In this document: in pieces, positions 1-10,509 of the stretch
Position numbering within the stretch: position 1 is the first letter of the stretch
Layout: each line of letters begins with the position of its first letter
Source of the DNA: Gammaproteobacteria bacterium
GTDB taxonomy: Bacteria > Pseudomonadota > Gammaproteobacteria > Arenicellales > UBA868
Direction of reading: 5' to 3'
Length of the DNA stretch: 64,000 bases
Assembly (NCBI GenBank): GCA_022450155.1
Contig: JAKUQR010000005.1
Span: 1 to 64,000, forward strand
Position numbers and translations under genes: made by a program
Notes under the pieces: model-generated
What the model was told of the DNA's origin: nothing
Seen by the model: the letters and a program-made list of their open reading frames with translations, nothing else
The model's database searches: none

Positions 1-499
1 CCCTAGAGGAACTTTTGTTAGGCCTAACAGAAGTTGATTTGAGGTCCGTTCGCCGTCCCTGACCCACTGAGTAATATCTCTTTAGGAGATGATATTTGTT
101 CAGGAGTTCTCGGTGGGTTTTGGCCCTTTGTTTGTTGTGATGAACGAGTAACTTCCCAACTTCCTGGTTCGAAACTTTGACTTTCTCGACTTCGACCGTC
201 TTGATCCCGAGTTGTTGAATAGCGACCAATCGGCGATTTCCTGAGATCACCCTGTTCTTTTCATCGATGACCAGGGGTTGGAGGAGACCTACTTCCTGAA
301 TACTTGAGGCCAGATCATCGATGTCTGACAGGATATAGACCTTCCTGTTGAGGGGATGATGATCGAGCTTAGAAACTAGTACTTTCACGGGGCGATCATA
401 CCCAGAGGAGAGGGTTCGGAAAAGGTAGCAGAAAGTGGGTCTAGAAAACCCTTGTTTTATCGCGTTTCCGAACAGTCGATCCAGCTGTTCTGGAATCAC
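1..499 (-). CDS. ParB N-terminal-domain protein, 3' end outside the window
   Basis: The reading frame is open to the window edge, so only the first ~166 residues are visible. They carry the ParB/Spo0J-type N-terminal fold: an HPLNRKVYILSDIDDLASSI segment, then GLLQPLVID, then the ISGNRRLVAIQQLGI box, then a helical region HHNKQRAKTHRELLNKYH and GQGRRTDL. Family members act in DNA partitioning or as DNA-binding or nuclease accessory proteins. The GRRTDL segment after the ParB box resembles ParB-like proteins of phages and plasmids more than chromosomal ParB, by memory of the family only. The start is uncertain. GTG at 499 is the first possible one after an in-frame TGA, and GTG at 388 just before the domain is an alternative; neither has a clear ribosome binding site. 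No ParA partner is visible. It may be a mobile-element gene. Confidence 0.7.
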   Translation of the reverse strand, partial: MIPEQLDRLFGNAIKQGFSRPTFCYLFRTLSSGYDRPVKVLVSKLDHHPLNRKVYILSDIDDLASSIQEVGLLQPLVIDEKNRVISGNRRLVAIQQLGIKTVEVEKVKVSNQEVGKLLVHHNKQRAKTHRELLNKYHLLKRYYSVGQGRRTDLKSTSVRPNKSSSR

Positions 500-505
500 T
501 TGTTT

Positions 506-661
506 TCAGAATAGCCCGTTTCCAAATAAATCTAGTTTGATGATTCGGAAGTTACCTTGAGTTTGTTCAAATCTCTTATCAAACGCACCCACCTCCCACG
601 ACATACCCACTGTCAAAAAGAGGAGGCGACCGACAACAGAGAATGATTGTTTTAGTTTCAT
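506..661 (-). CDS. possible small ORF (51 aa) in frame with the ParB-like gene
   Basis: ATG at 661 opens a 51-codon frame that begins MKLKQSFSVVGRLLFLTVGM and ends LDLFGNGLF-stop. The stop (TGA at 506-508) is followed after two codons by the GTG proposed to start the ParB-like gene, in the same frame. The N-terminus is weakly hydrophobic, with no convincing signal peptide. I do not recognise it. It could be a real small upstream protein, the 5' part of a gene interrupted by a stop, or a chance frame. A GGGG run lies about 8 bases before the ATG, but this is a poor ribosome binding site. Confidence 0.2.
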   Translation of the reverse strand: MKLKQSFSVVGRLLFLTVGMSWEVGAFDKRFEQTQGNFRIIKLDLFGNGLF

Positions 662-1012
662 GGTTGTAATACCCCAGGACTTTCATTAGTCCTATCCACA
701 CAATACTACCGGGAATTAGGGAGTTCAAGGAGTCTTGAATTGACTCCAAATGGTTACAGATTCAGTAGATTCTCTTTCCTGACATTTCAGATCACTGAGC
801 ATCCCCATCTACTCAAAGATTGTGACTTTTCACTTATGTGCAAAGAACTGTTTGTTTTTGCCGTGTTTAGTGAAGTAACCATCTGCAACAGTCAAAACCG
901 TCTTAGAAGTGTTCTCAGAGTTGTTCTCGTTACGGTATTGAGTAACCGATGATGCAGGGTCAATTCTATTTGTTTAACCGTATGAAATCGAGATCACGAC
1001 CACTGATTTCTC
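662..1012. other. non-coding or undetermined stretch
   Basis: No gene can be supported here. A 70-codon plus-strand frame starts with TTG at 740, but it has no ribosome binding site and no recognisable motif. A short inverted repeat, GGAGTC..GACTCC, lies around 729-747 with no T-run next to it. The stretch probably carries the 3' end of the acidic-protein transcript and the promoter of the ParB-like gene. Confidence 0.4.
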
Positions 1013-2008
1013 TTAACTATTTTCAACACGTTCTGTAGATATGAACTTAACGTCAATATCTTTCCAGTCCGTTCTCCAGTTATTTCTTTTCTCCCAATCT
1101 GCATTGACTTCCCCATCTGTACTAACCAATACCCACCTCTCGTTACATGCAGGAATAATCTGTTCTTCTCGTATATAACTTTTTGTTTCTATTCTAGGAA
1201 CAACGTGCATATGGTGTTTCTCAATTGTTTCTCCATGAGAAAGCAACCTATCTAGAACCGATGGAATCGAATCATCATCCCACCTCCCTGTTTTCGGGTT
1301 AACTCCAATATTGGTGAGAGACTCCTTTACAAATATCTCGACTACAGGTCCATCACCGTCATCATCTTGTAGCATTGCATCTTCGTCCTCATACTCATCT
1401 GTGTACAACTCTAAATTCAGTACAACGTCTTTGTGACCCGCATAGGACAATGCCACAGCAAGTTTAATTTTTTGATTTACACCTTCCGGATATTCATATG
1501 CCTCTACTAAATTCGGTATGCGAACTCCTTGCTTCATTTGTAGAATTCCCCCTAACCCGGTTTCGTATTTGCTTCTATCCCACATCTTGAGATGGTTGTA
1601 GTCTCCTTTCAGTTCAATCAATCTAATCTCTGATTCAGACCCATCCCCCTGGGGGAATAACTGTCGAACCTTCCTTTCTCTTATCAACTTATCTCTTGCA
1701 GGAGAGATAACAAACCCGAGCACCGCAAACTCCTCATCGGATAGAAACCACTGTTCTATTGCATGAGACCAGTGGGAGTCGTCCTCCCATAACTGACCCA
1801 GCAGTTCACTCTGTTCTTCCATCAACTCGTCAGTCTCTTCCCCTTCCGGTATACCATCTTCGACTAACTTATATTCATCAGAAAATGCACGGGTGTTCTC
1901 GGGTTCATCTAACAACTCGACATCTGTAATAACTTCTAACTCGAACACCACGTCTTCTTGATCTTCATAGGTCAAGGTAATAGTTGGACTAAATCTTTGT
2001 AGACCCAT
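1013..2008 (-). CDS. acidic orphan protein with apparent internal duplication
   Basis: This 331-residue protein has no family I recognise. It is strongly acidic, with D/E-rich stretches such as EGEETDELMEEQSELL and DEYEDEDAMLQDDDGDG. It has no signal peptide, no membrane segment and no evident catalytic motif, so a soluble cytoplasmic protein is expected. Two segments look alike. Residues ~10-35 read LTYEDQEDVVFELEVITD and residues ~186-212 read LSYAGHKDVVLNLELYTD, and both are followed by acidic residues. This suggests two copies of a beta-rich module. The start is well supported by an AAGGAGG ribosome binding site 8 bases upstream. It lies between a ParB-like gene on the same strand and the divergent housekeeping region. 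The strong translation signal argues that it is a real gene. Confidence 0.65.
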   Translation of the reverse strand: MGLQRFSPTITLTYEDQEDVVFELEVITDVELLDEPENTRAFSDEYKLVEDGIPEGEETDELMEEQSELLGQLWEDDSHWSHAIEQWFLSDEEFAVLGFVISPARDKLIRERKVRQLFPQGDGSESEIRLIELKGDYNHLKMWDRSKYETGLGGILQMKQGVRIPNLVEAYEYPEGVNQKIKLAVALSYAGHKDVVLNLELYTDEYEDEDAMLQDDDGDGPVVEIFVKESLTNIGVNPKTGRWDDDSIPSVLDRLLSHGETIEKHHMHVVPRIETKSYIREEQIIPACNERWVLVSTDGEVNADWEKRNNWRTDWKDIDVKFISTERVENS

Positions 2009-2016
2009 GTTCTATT

Positions 2017-2023
2017 CCTCCTT
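2017..2023 (-). promoter_or_regulatory. strong Shine-Dalgarno site of the acidic orphan gene
   Basis: The minus strand reads AAGGAGG 8 bases before the ATG at 2008. This is a near-perfect match to the anti-Shine-Dalgarno sequence and fixes the start of the gene. Confidence 0.7.
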
Positions 2024-2163
2024 ATCTACTCGATCCCTTCAGTAGATTGCATGACTATTATGCTGACTAGACTTTCCAAAAGCTTGATTTTTTGAGAAAG
2101 GGCCTTATCCTAATGCTTATTATAGGTTTGTGAACTAACGCCTAATTGGAGCAATAGCACGTT

Positions 2164-2838
2164 ATGTTTAACAGAGAACAGATTGTCTCTCTCCGACCAG
2201 CCTCCAGTGCTGTGGAATACAACAAGGTCCTCCGGAATACCTATGGATTGCTCTCTGCGACCCTGCTCTTCAGTGGCGCCGTCGCTGGACTGTCTATGGC
2301 CTTTAACTGGCCCCATCCAGGCCTTGTGATTACCCTGATAGGCTATTTCGGGTTACTTTATCTGACCCGTCGATTTCGAAACTCAGCTCTTGGGCTGTTA
2401 TTCGTGTTCGCTCTGACAGGCTTCATGGGATTGACCTTGGGGCCGATCATCGATTTCTATTTGACCGCTGTCCCGAACGGCCAGCAGGTGGTAATGACCG
2501 CCCTAGGCGGTACGGGTGTCATTTTCCTGGGCCTCTCAGCCTACGCCTTACGTTCCCGCAAGGATTTCAGCTTTTTGGGCGGAATGCTGTTTGCTGGCAT
2601 CCTGGTTGCATTTATCGCTGGAGTAGGCGCCATAGTTTTTGGCATTCCCGCATTGTCTTTAGCGGTATCCGCCATGTTTATCCTGCTGATGAGCGGACTC
2701 ATTCTGTTTCAGACCAGTCAGATCTTACACGGTGGTGAAACAAACTACATCATGGCGACCATCACACTTTATATCGCCATTTACAATCTGTTCCTCAGCC
2801 TGCTCCACATCTTGGGTATATTTGGCGGTGACGACTGA
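2164..2838 (+). CDS. Bax inhibitor-1 family membrane protein (YccA-like)
   Basis: The 224-residue inner-membrane protein has about seven hydrophobic segments and the family's GLTLGPI and ILHGGETNYIMATITLYIAIYNLF-like signatures. The C-terminal one begins LHGGETNYIMATITLY. It belongs to the Bax-inhibitor-1 (UPF0005) family. In E. coli the member YccA interacts with the FtsH protease and modulates its activity; the same role here is inferred from homology. The gene is monocistronic, divergent from the acidic orphan and convergent with serS. A possible promoter is TTGATT (2084-2089) and TATCCT (2106-2111) with 16-base spacing, which is weak. The N-terminal MFNREQIVSL is typical of YccA-type members. 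FtsH itself is encoded about 54 kb to the right. Confidence 0.85.
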   Translation: MFNREQIVSLRPASSAVEYNKVLRNTYGLLSATLLFSGAVAGLSMAFNWPHPGLVITLIGYFGLLYLTRRFRNSALGLLFVFALTGFMGLTLGPIIDFYLTAVPNGQQVVMTALGGTGVIFLGLSAYALRSRKDFSFLGGMLFAGILVAFIAGVGAIVFGIPALSLAVSAMFILLMSGLILFQTSQILHGGETNYIMATITLYIAIYNLFLSLLHILGIFGGDD

Positions 2839-2906
2839 GAGATAGTTTGCTCGATTAAATGACCAGCTCTGGCATCGCCGGGGCAGATCTACTAAGCGCA
2901 TCTCTT

Positions 2907-4199
<1,293 letters not shown>

Positions 4200-4213
4200 T
4201 CAAGACTTTGCTA

Positions 4214-4588
4214 TCAAAAGTTCCGACCTACACCCATTCCCAGATAGGCACCCAGTATGGATACAACAACACTTGTAACAATGTACAACAAGCCACGTAG
4301 CCACAAACCCTGTTCAAATAGAGTGATGGCGTCTACGGAAAATGCCGAAAACGTTGTAAATCCACCAAGCAACCCGATCTGTAGCCCGTTTCTTAAGAGG
4401 TCACTTAAAGGTATTCGCGTGACAAACAGCGCTAGGACCAGTCCGGCAAAAAAACACCCGGCTATATTGACGACTAACGTACCCCACGGAAAGCCGTTTC
4501 CCGCGAATTGAGTGATACGCAATCCTAATCCATAGCGCATCAGCGCTCCGACAGCACCACCGCATCCTATGACCAGTAACTGCAACAT
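4214..4588 (-). CDS. crcB: Fluc-type fluoride channel CrcB
   Basis: This small inner-membrane protein of 124 residues has four hydrophobic segments. It forms the dual-topology fluoride export channel that protects the cell against cytoplasmic fluoride. Family signatures are GCGGAVGALMRYGLG near the N-terminus, GTLVVNIAGCFFAGLV in TM2, and the invariant GGFTTFSAFSVD stretch in TM3 containing the pore phenylalanines and the TM break. It sits 5 bases downstream of lolA and just upstream of serS. The order lolA-crcB-serS (with rarA often between lolA and crcB) is common in proteobacteria; rarA is absent here. I see no fluoride riboswitch in front of it, as expected for a gene inside an operon. 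Confidence 0.95.
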   Translation of the reverse strand: MLQLLVIGCGGAVGALMRYGLGLRITQFAGNGFPWGTLVVNIAGCFFAGLVLALFVTRIPLSDLLRNGLQIGLLGGFTTFSAFSVDAITLFEQGLWLRGLLYIVTSVVVSILGAYLGMGVGRNF

Positions 4589-4593
4589 CCTAT

Positions 4594-5256
4594 CTATTCA
4601 ACATCGCCTATGACATCGACGCCAGCAGGCGGAATAAACTGAAATACGCTATCGGGGATCGGTTCATTTTCGACCACATCGGACAGTGTTACTCGCGTGA
4701 TCTGATTGAGTTCGTCCAGCAATTGTATAAGTCGAAGCGTATCACCCTCGAAACCCAATTGAATCTCTGCAAAACTTCCATCGCTTAACTTGGGGACTAG
4801 TGAGATCCAGTTAACCGCACCTTGTCTCCCCAGAACTGTTGCTTTGTAGTCTTTCCGATATTGCTGCCCACCGGAAAGCAACACCGCGGGAGTTTGTCCA
4901 ATCGCAGTCTCCTGCCCCCTGCGAGTGACCTGCTCCAGTTCAACATCGTAAACCCAGAGCACCTCACCATCAGCCACAATCGTCTGCGAGTGAACAGAGT
5001 CATAATCCCACCGAAATCGGCCTGGGCGAGCGATCCAGAGCAGTCCGCTGGACTCTTCAAGTGCCAGTAAATTTTCGTCAAGAATTACCTGGGTGAAACT
5101 GGCCTTGAGCGTACTGACCTCCTCAAAAAACCGATCAAGCTGGTCAAACCCATCTGCACCTGCGTATGCCGGTGACAGCCCGGCACCCATCGAAAAGAAA
5201 AGAAACAGCCAGCGTACAGCCTGGCGGATTGTGGCCACTTGTTCTTGTCGAGTCAT
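4594..5256 (-). CDS. lolA: periplasmic outer-membrane lipoprotein carrier LolA
   Basis: LolA collects lipoproteins released by the LolCDE transporter and carries them across the periplasm to LolB. The product has an N-terminal signal peptide: a hydrophobic WLFLFFSMGAGLSPAYA with a likely cut after AYA at about residue 32. The mature part shows the LolA hallmarks: FDQLDRFFEEVSTLKASFTQ, then GLLWIARPGRFRWDYD, then a VADGEVLWVYDVELEQVTRR strand pair. Its length of 220 aa is normal. The ATG follows the ftsK stop codon directly (TAG-ATG), so the two are translationally linked. The ftsK-lolA pairing is standard in Gammaproteobacteria. Confidence 0.95.
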   Translation of the reverse strand: MTRQEQVATIRQAVRWLFLFFSMGAGLSPAYAGADGFDQLDRFFEEVSTLKASFTQVILDENLLALEESSGLLWIARPGRFRWDYDSVHSQTIVADGEVLWVYDVELEQVTRRGQETAIGQTPAVLLSGGQQYRKDYKATVLGRQGAVNWISLVPKLSDGSFAEIQLGFEGDTLRLIQLLDELNQITRVTLSDVVENEPIPDSVFQFIPPAGVDVIGDVE

Positions 5257-7566
5257 CTATTCAACCGGGGCCGGCGCAAAGACCTCACGTTTTCCACTTT
5301 CGAGTGGCCCGACCACGCCCGAAGCCTCCATGGCTTCTATCATTCTCGCCGCGCGGTTATACCCAACCCTGAGGTGTCTCTGAACCGACGAGATTGAAGC
5401 GCGTCTTGTTTCAGCAACAAATGCAAGCGCCTGGTCGTATAGCGGATCACCTTCGCCCCCAATAGCGTCGTCTCGTCCAGAGCCGAGTTCCTGGGAGGCC
5501 TCCGAATGAATCACAGCATCTAGATATTCGGGTACACCACTCTGGCGTAAATGTTGTGTGACTCGCAGAACTTCCTGATCCGAGACAAAAGAACCATGCA
5601 CTCGGACTGGATAGCCGGTACCAGGTGGCAGAAAAAGCATATCGCCATGCCCCAGCAGTTGCTCCGCTCCCATTTGGTCGAGAACGGTACGAGAATCGGC
5701 ACGCGAACTCATCTGGAATGCTATGCGGGTTGGGAAATTTGCCTTGATCAGGCCTGTCACAACATCCACAGAAGGTCGTTGAGTCGCCAGCACCAGGTGT
5801 ATACCAGCTGCTCTTGCACGTTGTGCGATCCGGGTGATCAGCTCCTCGATTTTCTTTCCCACCACCAACACGAGATCGGCAAATTCGTCTACGATCACCA
5901 CGACGTAGGGCATTTTTGCCAGCGTCGGTGGCTGGCGGTCTCCCTCGCCACCGATTGGCTCATAGAAAGGATCCGGAAGCGGCTTTCCGGAATTTATCGC
6001 AGCGAGAACCTTACGGTTGTACCCCATAATGTTCCTGACACTGAGGGACGCCATCAGCCTGAATCGGCGATCCATTTCGCCCACGCACCAGCGAAGCGCG
6101 TTGGCGGCTTTGTTCATATCAGTGACAACCGGTGTCAGTAGGTGAGGTATTCCGTCATAACCAGACAATTCAAGCATTTTGGGATCGATCATGATCAGTC
6201 GAACGTCCTCTGGAGTCGACTTGTAAACAATGCTTAAAATCAACGCATTGATGCAGACCGATTTTCCTGATCCCGTGGTGCCTGCTACCAGTAAATGCGG
6301 CATCTTGCACAAATCATCGATTACGGGCTGCCCTGAAATGTCCTTACCCAGCACGAGCGTCAAAGGGCTTTTACTCGATTCATAGACTTCAGAAGCCAAT
6401 CCCTCAAGCAGGCACACGGGTTCCCTCAGCTCATTAGGAATCTCCAGTCCGATGTATGTTTTGCCGGCAATATTTTCAACCACCCTGACGCTGATCACCG
6501 ACAATGAACGGGCAAGATCCCGAGCCAGACTCACCACCTGGCTTGCCTTAACACCCGGTGCCGGATCGATTTCAAAACGGGTGACCACGGGCCCTGGCTG
6601 AACTGATTCCACTCGCACATCGATGTTGAAGTCCATGAGCTTTTTCTCAACCAACCGGGACATCATTTCCAAGGTTTCCTTGCTGTATCCCTGAACCTTC
6701 GCATCTGGTTTATCAAGCAGGCCTAGTGCCGGTAGTGACCCCTGCGGGACCTTATCCTCTGTAAACATAGGGATTGGCGCCTGCTTCTCCTTGTAGATAC
6801 GGGCGCTCTCCCTGGTTTCAGTGACCTTAGGCTCTATACGCGGGGGACGTTTCTTGGCACGATTCCGGTTGATTTCTGCCACTGTATCTTGTCGTTTTCG
6901 TTTGAGCCTGGATCCCCGTACCTCATCAAACCAAATCGTTACCCGTTGCCATATCCTCTCAGAACACCTGCAGGTCAATTCTCCAACCTTATCCATGATC
7001 GTGAACCAGCTGACGTCCATAGACCAGGAAATCCCAGCAATAAAGACCACCAGAAATACAACCGTTGCACCGACTATCCCAAATGAATCAGAAGCCCACG
7101 CCCCCGCCAACATGCCGATCCAGCCACCTGACTCGAACGGCATAGTGCGGGACCAGGAGAAGTAATGTAGGAATTCGATACCACACGCTGACAGAAGCAC
7201 GAATATCATACCGGCCCCATGAACCAGCTTGGAATATCCCATACCTTCACTGTCCGATCCACGCAACAGTCGCCAACACACCACACCAAACAGGATCGGT
7301 AAAAAGTAGGCGGAGTAACCTAATGCATTCAGCACCAAGTCTGAAAACCAGGCGCCGAATCTGCCGCCAAGGTTCTGGACGTCATTACTGACTCCCGTGT
7401 GCGTGTAACCAGGATCGCTGCTTGAATAACTCACCAAACAAACCAATAGATAGGCTGTGAATGCACCCAGAGCAATGACCAACACCTCCTTGCCCAAACG
7501 CAACAGTCTTGGTGACACACGGACATGAGTCCGTTCCACTTGTTTGGGCGACTTCGCCTGGGCCAC
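5257..7566 (-). CDS. ftsK: DNA translocase FtsK
   Basis: FtsK sits at the division septum and pumps DNA so that the chromosome termini are cleared and XerCD can resolve dimers at dif. The 769-residue form is short-linker: four N-terminal membrane segments (residues ~25-190), a charged linker, the RecA-like motor, and a C-terminal winged-helix gamma domain. Walker A GTTGSGKS lies near residue 430 and Walker B reads [11 protein letters not shown]. The gamma domain is seen in [21 protein letters not shown]. The frame begins with GTG (GTG-GCC-CAG) and no good ribosome binding site is visible, so the N-terminus may be off by a few residues. It is first in the run ftsK-lolA-crcB-serS and is divergent from trxB. 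Confidence 0.95.
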   Translation of the reverse strand: MAQAKSPKQVERTHVRVSPRLLRLGKEVLVIALGAFTAYLLVCLVSYSSSDPGYTHTGVSNDVQNLGGRFGAWFSDLVLNALGYSAYFLPILFGVVCWRLLRGSDSEGMGYSKLVHGAGMIFVLLSACGIEFLHYFSWSRTMPFESGGWIGMLAGAWASDSFGIVGATVVFLVVFIAGISWSMDVSWFTIMDKVGELTCRCSERIWQRVTIWFDEVRGSRLKRKRQDTVAEINRNRAKKRPPRIEPKVTETRESARIYKEKQAPIPMFTEDKVPQGSLPALGLLDKPDAKVQGYSKETLEMMSRLVEKKLMDFNIDVRVESVQPGPVVTRFEIDPAPGVKASQVVSLARDLARSLSVISVRVVENIAGKTYIGLEIPNELREPVCLLEGLASEVYESSKSPLTLVLGKDISGQPVIDDLCKMPHLLVAGTTGSGKSVCINALILSIVYKSTPEDVRLIMIDPKMLELSGYDGIPHLLTPVVTDMNKAANALRWCVGEMDRRFRLMASLSVRNIMGYNRKVLAAINSGKPLPDPFYEPIGGEGDRQPPTLAKMPYVVVIVDEFADLVLVVGKKIEELITRIAQRARAAGIHLVLATQRPSVDVVTGLIKANFPTRIAFQMSSRADSRTVLDQMGAEQLLGHGDMLFLPPGTGYPVRVHGSFVSDQEVLRVTQHLRQSGVPEYLDAVIHSEASQELGSGRDDAIGGEGDPLYDQALAFVAETRRASISSVQRHLRVGYNRAARMIEAMEASGVVGPLESGKREVFAPAPVE

Positions 7567-7723
7567 AGTGATCGATAAGCAGATTGGTAAAAAAATGAGG
7601 CGGTGTAATTATATCGAAATATGCAAGAGCAGCGCTTAATCTGGGTAATGCTCCCCTATCGGTATCGATTTAAACTCATTATGATAGCGCCTTCGGATTC
7701 GTTGATGATCTCGCATTGCTTAA

Positions 7724-8727
<1,004 letters not shown>

Positions 8728-8728
<1 letters not shown>

Positions 8729-9228
8729 TGGACGGCCTTATGATGCACGATCCCGATCGTTTATTCAGAAAGTCAGTGACGGGGGTCACGCCCCTTCGTA
8801 ATCAAGGCTCGCCGGTCGTATCAAACAAGCCACGAAGTGCCGGCGCGCCGCCTGAGGCAGGTGCGATATCCAGTTCTGGAAAGGTGGATCTTGATGGTGA
8901 TCTGTTTTACCGAAGCGGAGTCCAGAAAAAAACATTGAGGGAGCTTAAGCGAGGTCGATTGAAGATCGATGAAGTTCTTGATCTTCATGGGTACACGCAG
9001 ACCTCCACCCCCGCTGCGATCACCAGCTTCATAGGGTCCTGTAACAACCCGGACAACCAGTGCGTTATGATAATCACTGGGAAAGGGAGAAATTCTCCTG
9101 ATCGAGTCTCGGTCGTTCGAACCACCGCGCTTGAAACGCTTCGAAAACACCCTCGTGTTTTGGCTTATTGCTGTTCACAACCGGTCGATGGTGGTTATGG
9201 CGCCTTCTATATCCTGCTTCGACGTTAA
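8728..9228 (+). CDS. Smr-domain protein (SmrA/YdaL-like)
   Basis: The 166-residue protein ends in an Smr domain, a small nuclease or nucleic-acid-binding fold related to the MutS2 C-terminus. The signature is LDLHGYTQTSTPAAITSFI, followed by VMIITGKG and GGYGAFYILLRR at the extreme C-terminus. The first ~75 residues are low-complexity and polar, as in other stand-alone Smr proteins such as YdaL (SmrA). The exact substrate is not known from sequence; E. coli homologues show DNA nicking. Its ATG overlaps the trxB stop by one base, so translation is coupled. Its TAA stop shares bases with the convergent ispF stop. Confidence 0.85.
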
Positions 9229-9716
9229 CCTATAGATTGTTCAACCAGAACTACCGCGTGCGCCGCTATACCTTCAGCGCGTCCGGTGAACCCCAACCCT
9301 TCGGTAGTGGTCGCTTTTACATTGACCAGACTTCGGTCTAATTCAAGGTCAGCAGACAGGTTTGATCGCATCGCATCGATAAATGGTGCTAATTTTGGCG
9401 CCTGGGCTACGAGTGTCGCATCGACATTAACCACTCGAATTGAATGCGATTGGAGTAGCCGGCGAACCTCGACCAGAAACTCCCGGCTGTTTCTATTTAG
9501 GTTTCGATCATCAGTATCTGGAAACAAGTTCCCGATATCTCCCAGTCCTGAAGCACCCAATAACGCATCGCAAATCGCATGGATCAGAACATCAGCGTCA
9601 CTGTGCCCCTGCAAACCTTGGTGATAGGGTATCTCCACCCCCCCAAGAATCAACACCCGCCGGTCACCCAGTTGATGGGCATCGAACCCATGACCGACTC
9701 TGATCAGGTCCTTCAT
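9225..9716 (-). CDS. ispF: 2-C-methyl-D-erythritol 2,4-cyclodiphosphate synthase
   Basis: IspF performs the fifth step of the MEP isoprenoid pathway, cyclising CDP-ME 2-phosphate with release of CMP. The 163-residue cytoplasmic trimer subunit shows all active-site segments: the zinc-binding D-x-H of GFDAHQL, the flexible loop HSDADVLIHAICDALLG, DIGNLFPDTD, and KATTTEGLGFTGRAEGIAAH. It overlaps the end of ispD by four bases, so the two consecutive-pathway genes form a tight pair. The usual downstream truD and surE are missing; the gene meets the Smr gene tail to tail. Confidence 0.96.
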   Translation of the reverse strand: MKDLIRVGHGFDAHQLGDRRVLILGGVEIPYHQGLQGHSDADVLIHAICDALLGASGLGDIGNLFPDTDDRNLNRNSREFLVEVRRLLQSHSIRVVNVDATLVAQAPKLAPFIDAMRSNLSADLELDRSLVNVKATTTEGLGFTGRAEGIAAHAVVLVEQSIG

Positions 9717-10420
9717 GATTGCTCACCAAGCAAAAATTCTGCCAGTTGTAGATCCCTGCTGTTTGTGATCTTGATATTCTGCCCAGCGGATTGAACGATC
9801 AGGGGTTTTAGACCCAACCTTTCTACCGCTGCTGATTCATCCGGGATCGACTCCAGATTATGCGCTACTGCCTGTAGCGCGGCGAACAGCACAGGAAACC
9901 GGAACAATTGGGGAGTCTGGGCACGCCAGAGCATTCTTCTATCCATCGTCTGGTCCGCGGTTGAATCCTGGTTTGCAATCTTGATTGTATCGGTTACGGG
10001 TACAGCCAGTAGCCCAGCTTGGAATGACGGTACTACCTTTGAAATTAAGGTGTCAATGTCCTCGATTCGCACGCAAGGGCGTGCTGCATCATGCACAAGG
10101 ACCCAGTCATCTGCAGCCGCGCACCCCTGTAGCGCTTGAAGTCCCAACCACACGGTCTCCGCCCGACATTGACCCCCGGTATAACAAACTACCTGCGTGT
10201 CGTCCGGCAACGGTAGCCTCTGCCAGTGTTTGTCAGTTTTAGAAATTCCAACAAAAATGTCATCGATCTGTTCAACCGCAGCCAGCCTGTTCAAGCTATG
10301 GGCCAAAACACTCAACCCGGCGATTTCTAGATATTGTTTTGGAACAGCGCCACCGAGACGCTTGCCCTGACCTGCTGCAGGGACAACGGCCCAAAGTCTC
10401 TCTCCGTTCTTAAACGCCAT
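9713..10420 (-). CDS. ispD: 2-C-methyl-D-erythritol 4-phosphate cytidylyltransferase
   Basis: IspD couples MEP to CTP to give CDP-ME, the third MEP-pathway step. Its 235 residues are the normal size. The nucleotide-binding loop reads VVPAAGQGKRLGGAVPKQYL, the GGQCRAETVWLGLQAL segment follows, and DDWVLVHDAARPCV holds the catalytic aspartate region. It is transcribed away from mfd and is followed by ispF with a 4-base overlap. In many Gammaproteobacteria ftsB precedes ispD; here the upstream neighbour is the divergent mfd. Confidence 0.96.
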   Translation of the reverse strand: MAFKNGERLWAVVPAAGQGKRLGGAVPKQYLEIAGLSVLAHSLNRLAAVEQIDDIFVGISKTDKHWQRLPLPDDTQVVCYTGGQCRAETVWLGLQALQGCAAADDWVLVHDAARPCVRIEDIDTLISKVVPSFQAGLLAVPVTDTIKIANQDSTADQTMDRRMLWRAQTPQLFRFPVLFAALQAVAHNLESIPDESAAVERLGLKPLIVQSAGQNIKITNSRDLQLAEFLLGEQS

Positions 10421-10509
10421 AATGTCTTTTTTCTAACAGGATATTCAAGCACGTACGCGTCATTAGGATAGAATCCATAACCTCACCGCGGCCAAGCAAA
10501 CGCTGCCCG

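Noticed and set aside
740-952. 70-codon plus-strand ORF in the left non-coding stretch
   Set aside because: It starts with TTG, has no ribosome binding site and shows no recognisable motif.
5551-6141. 196-codon plus-strand ORF
   Set aside because: It lies wholly opposite the conserved ftsK motor domain and is a shadow frame.
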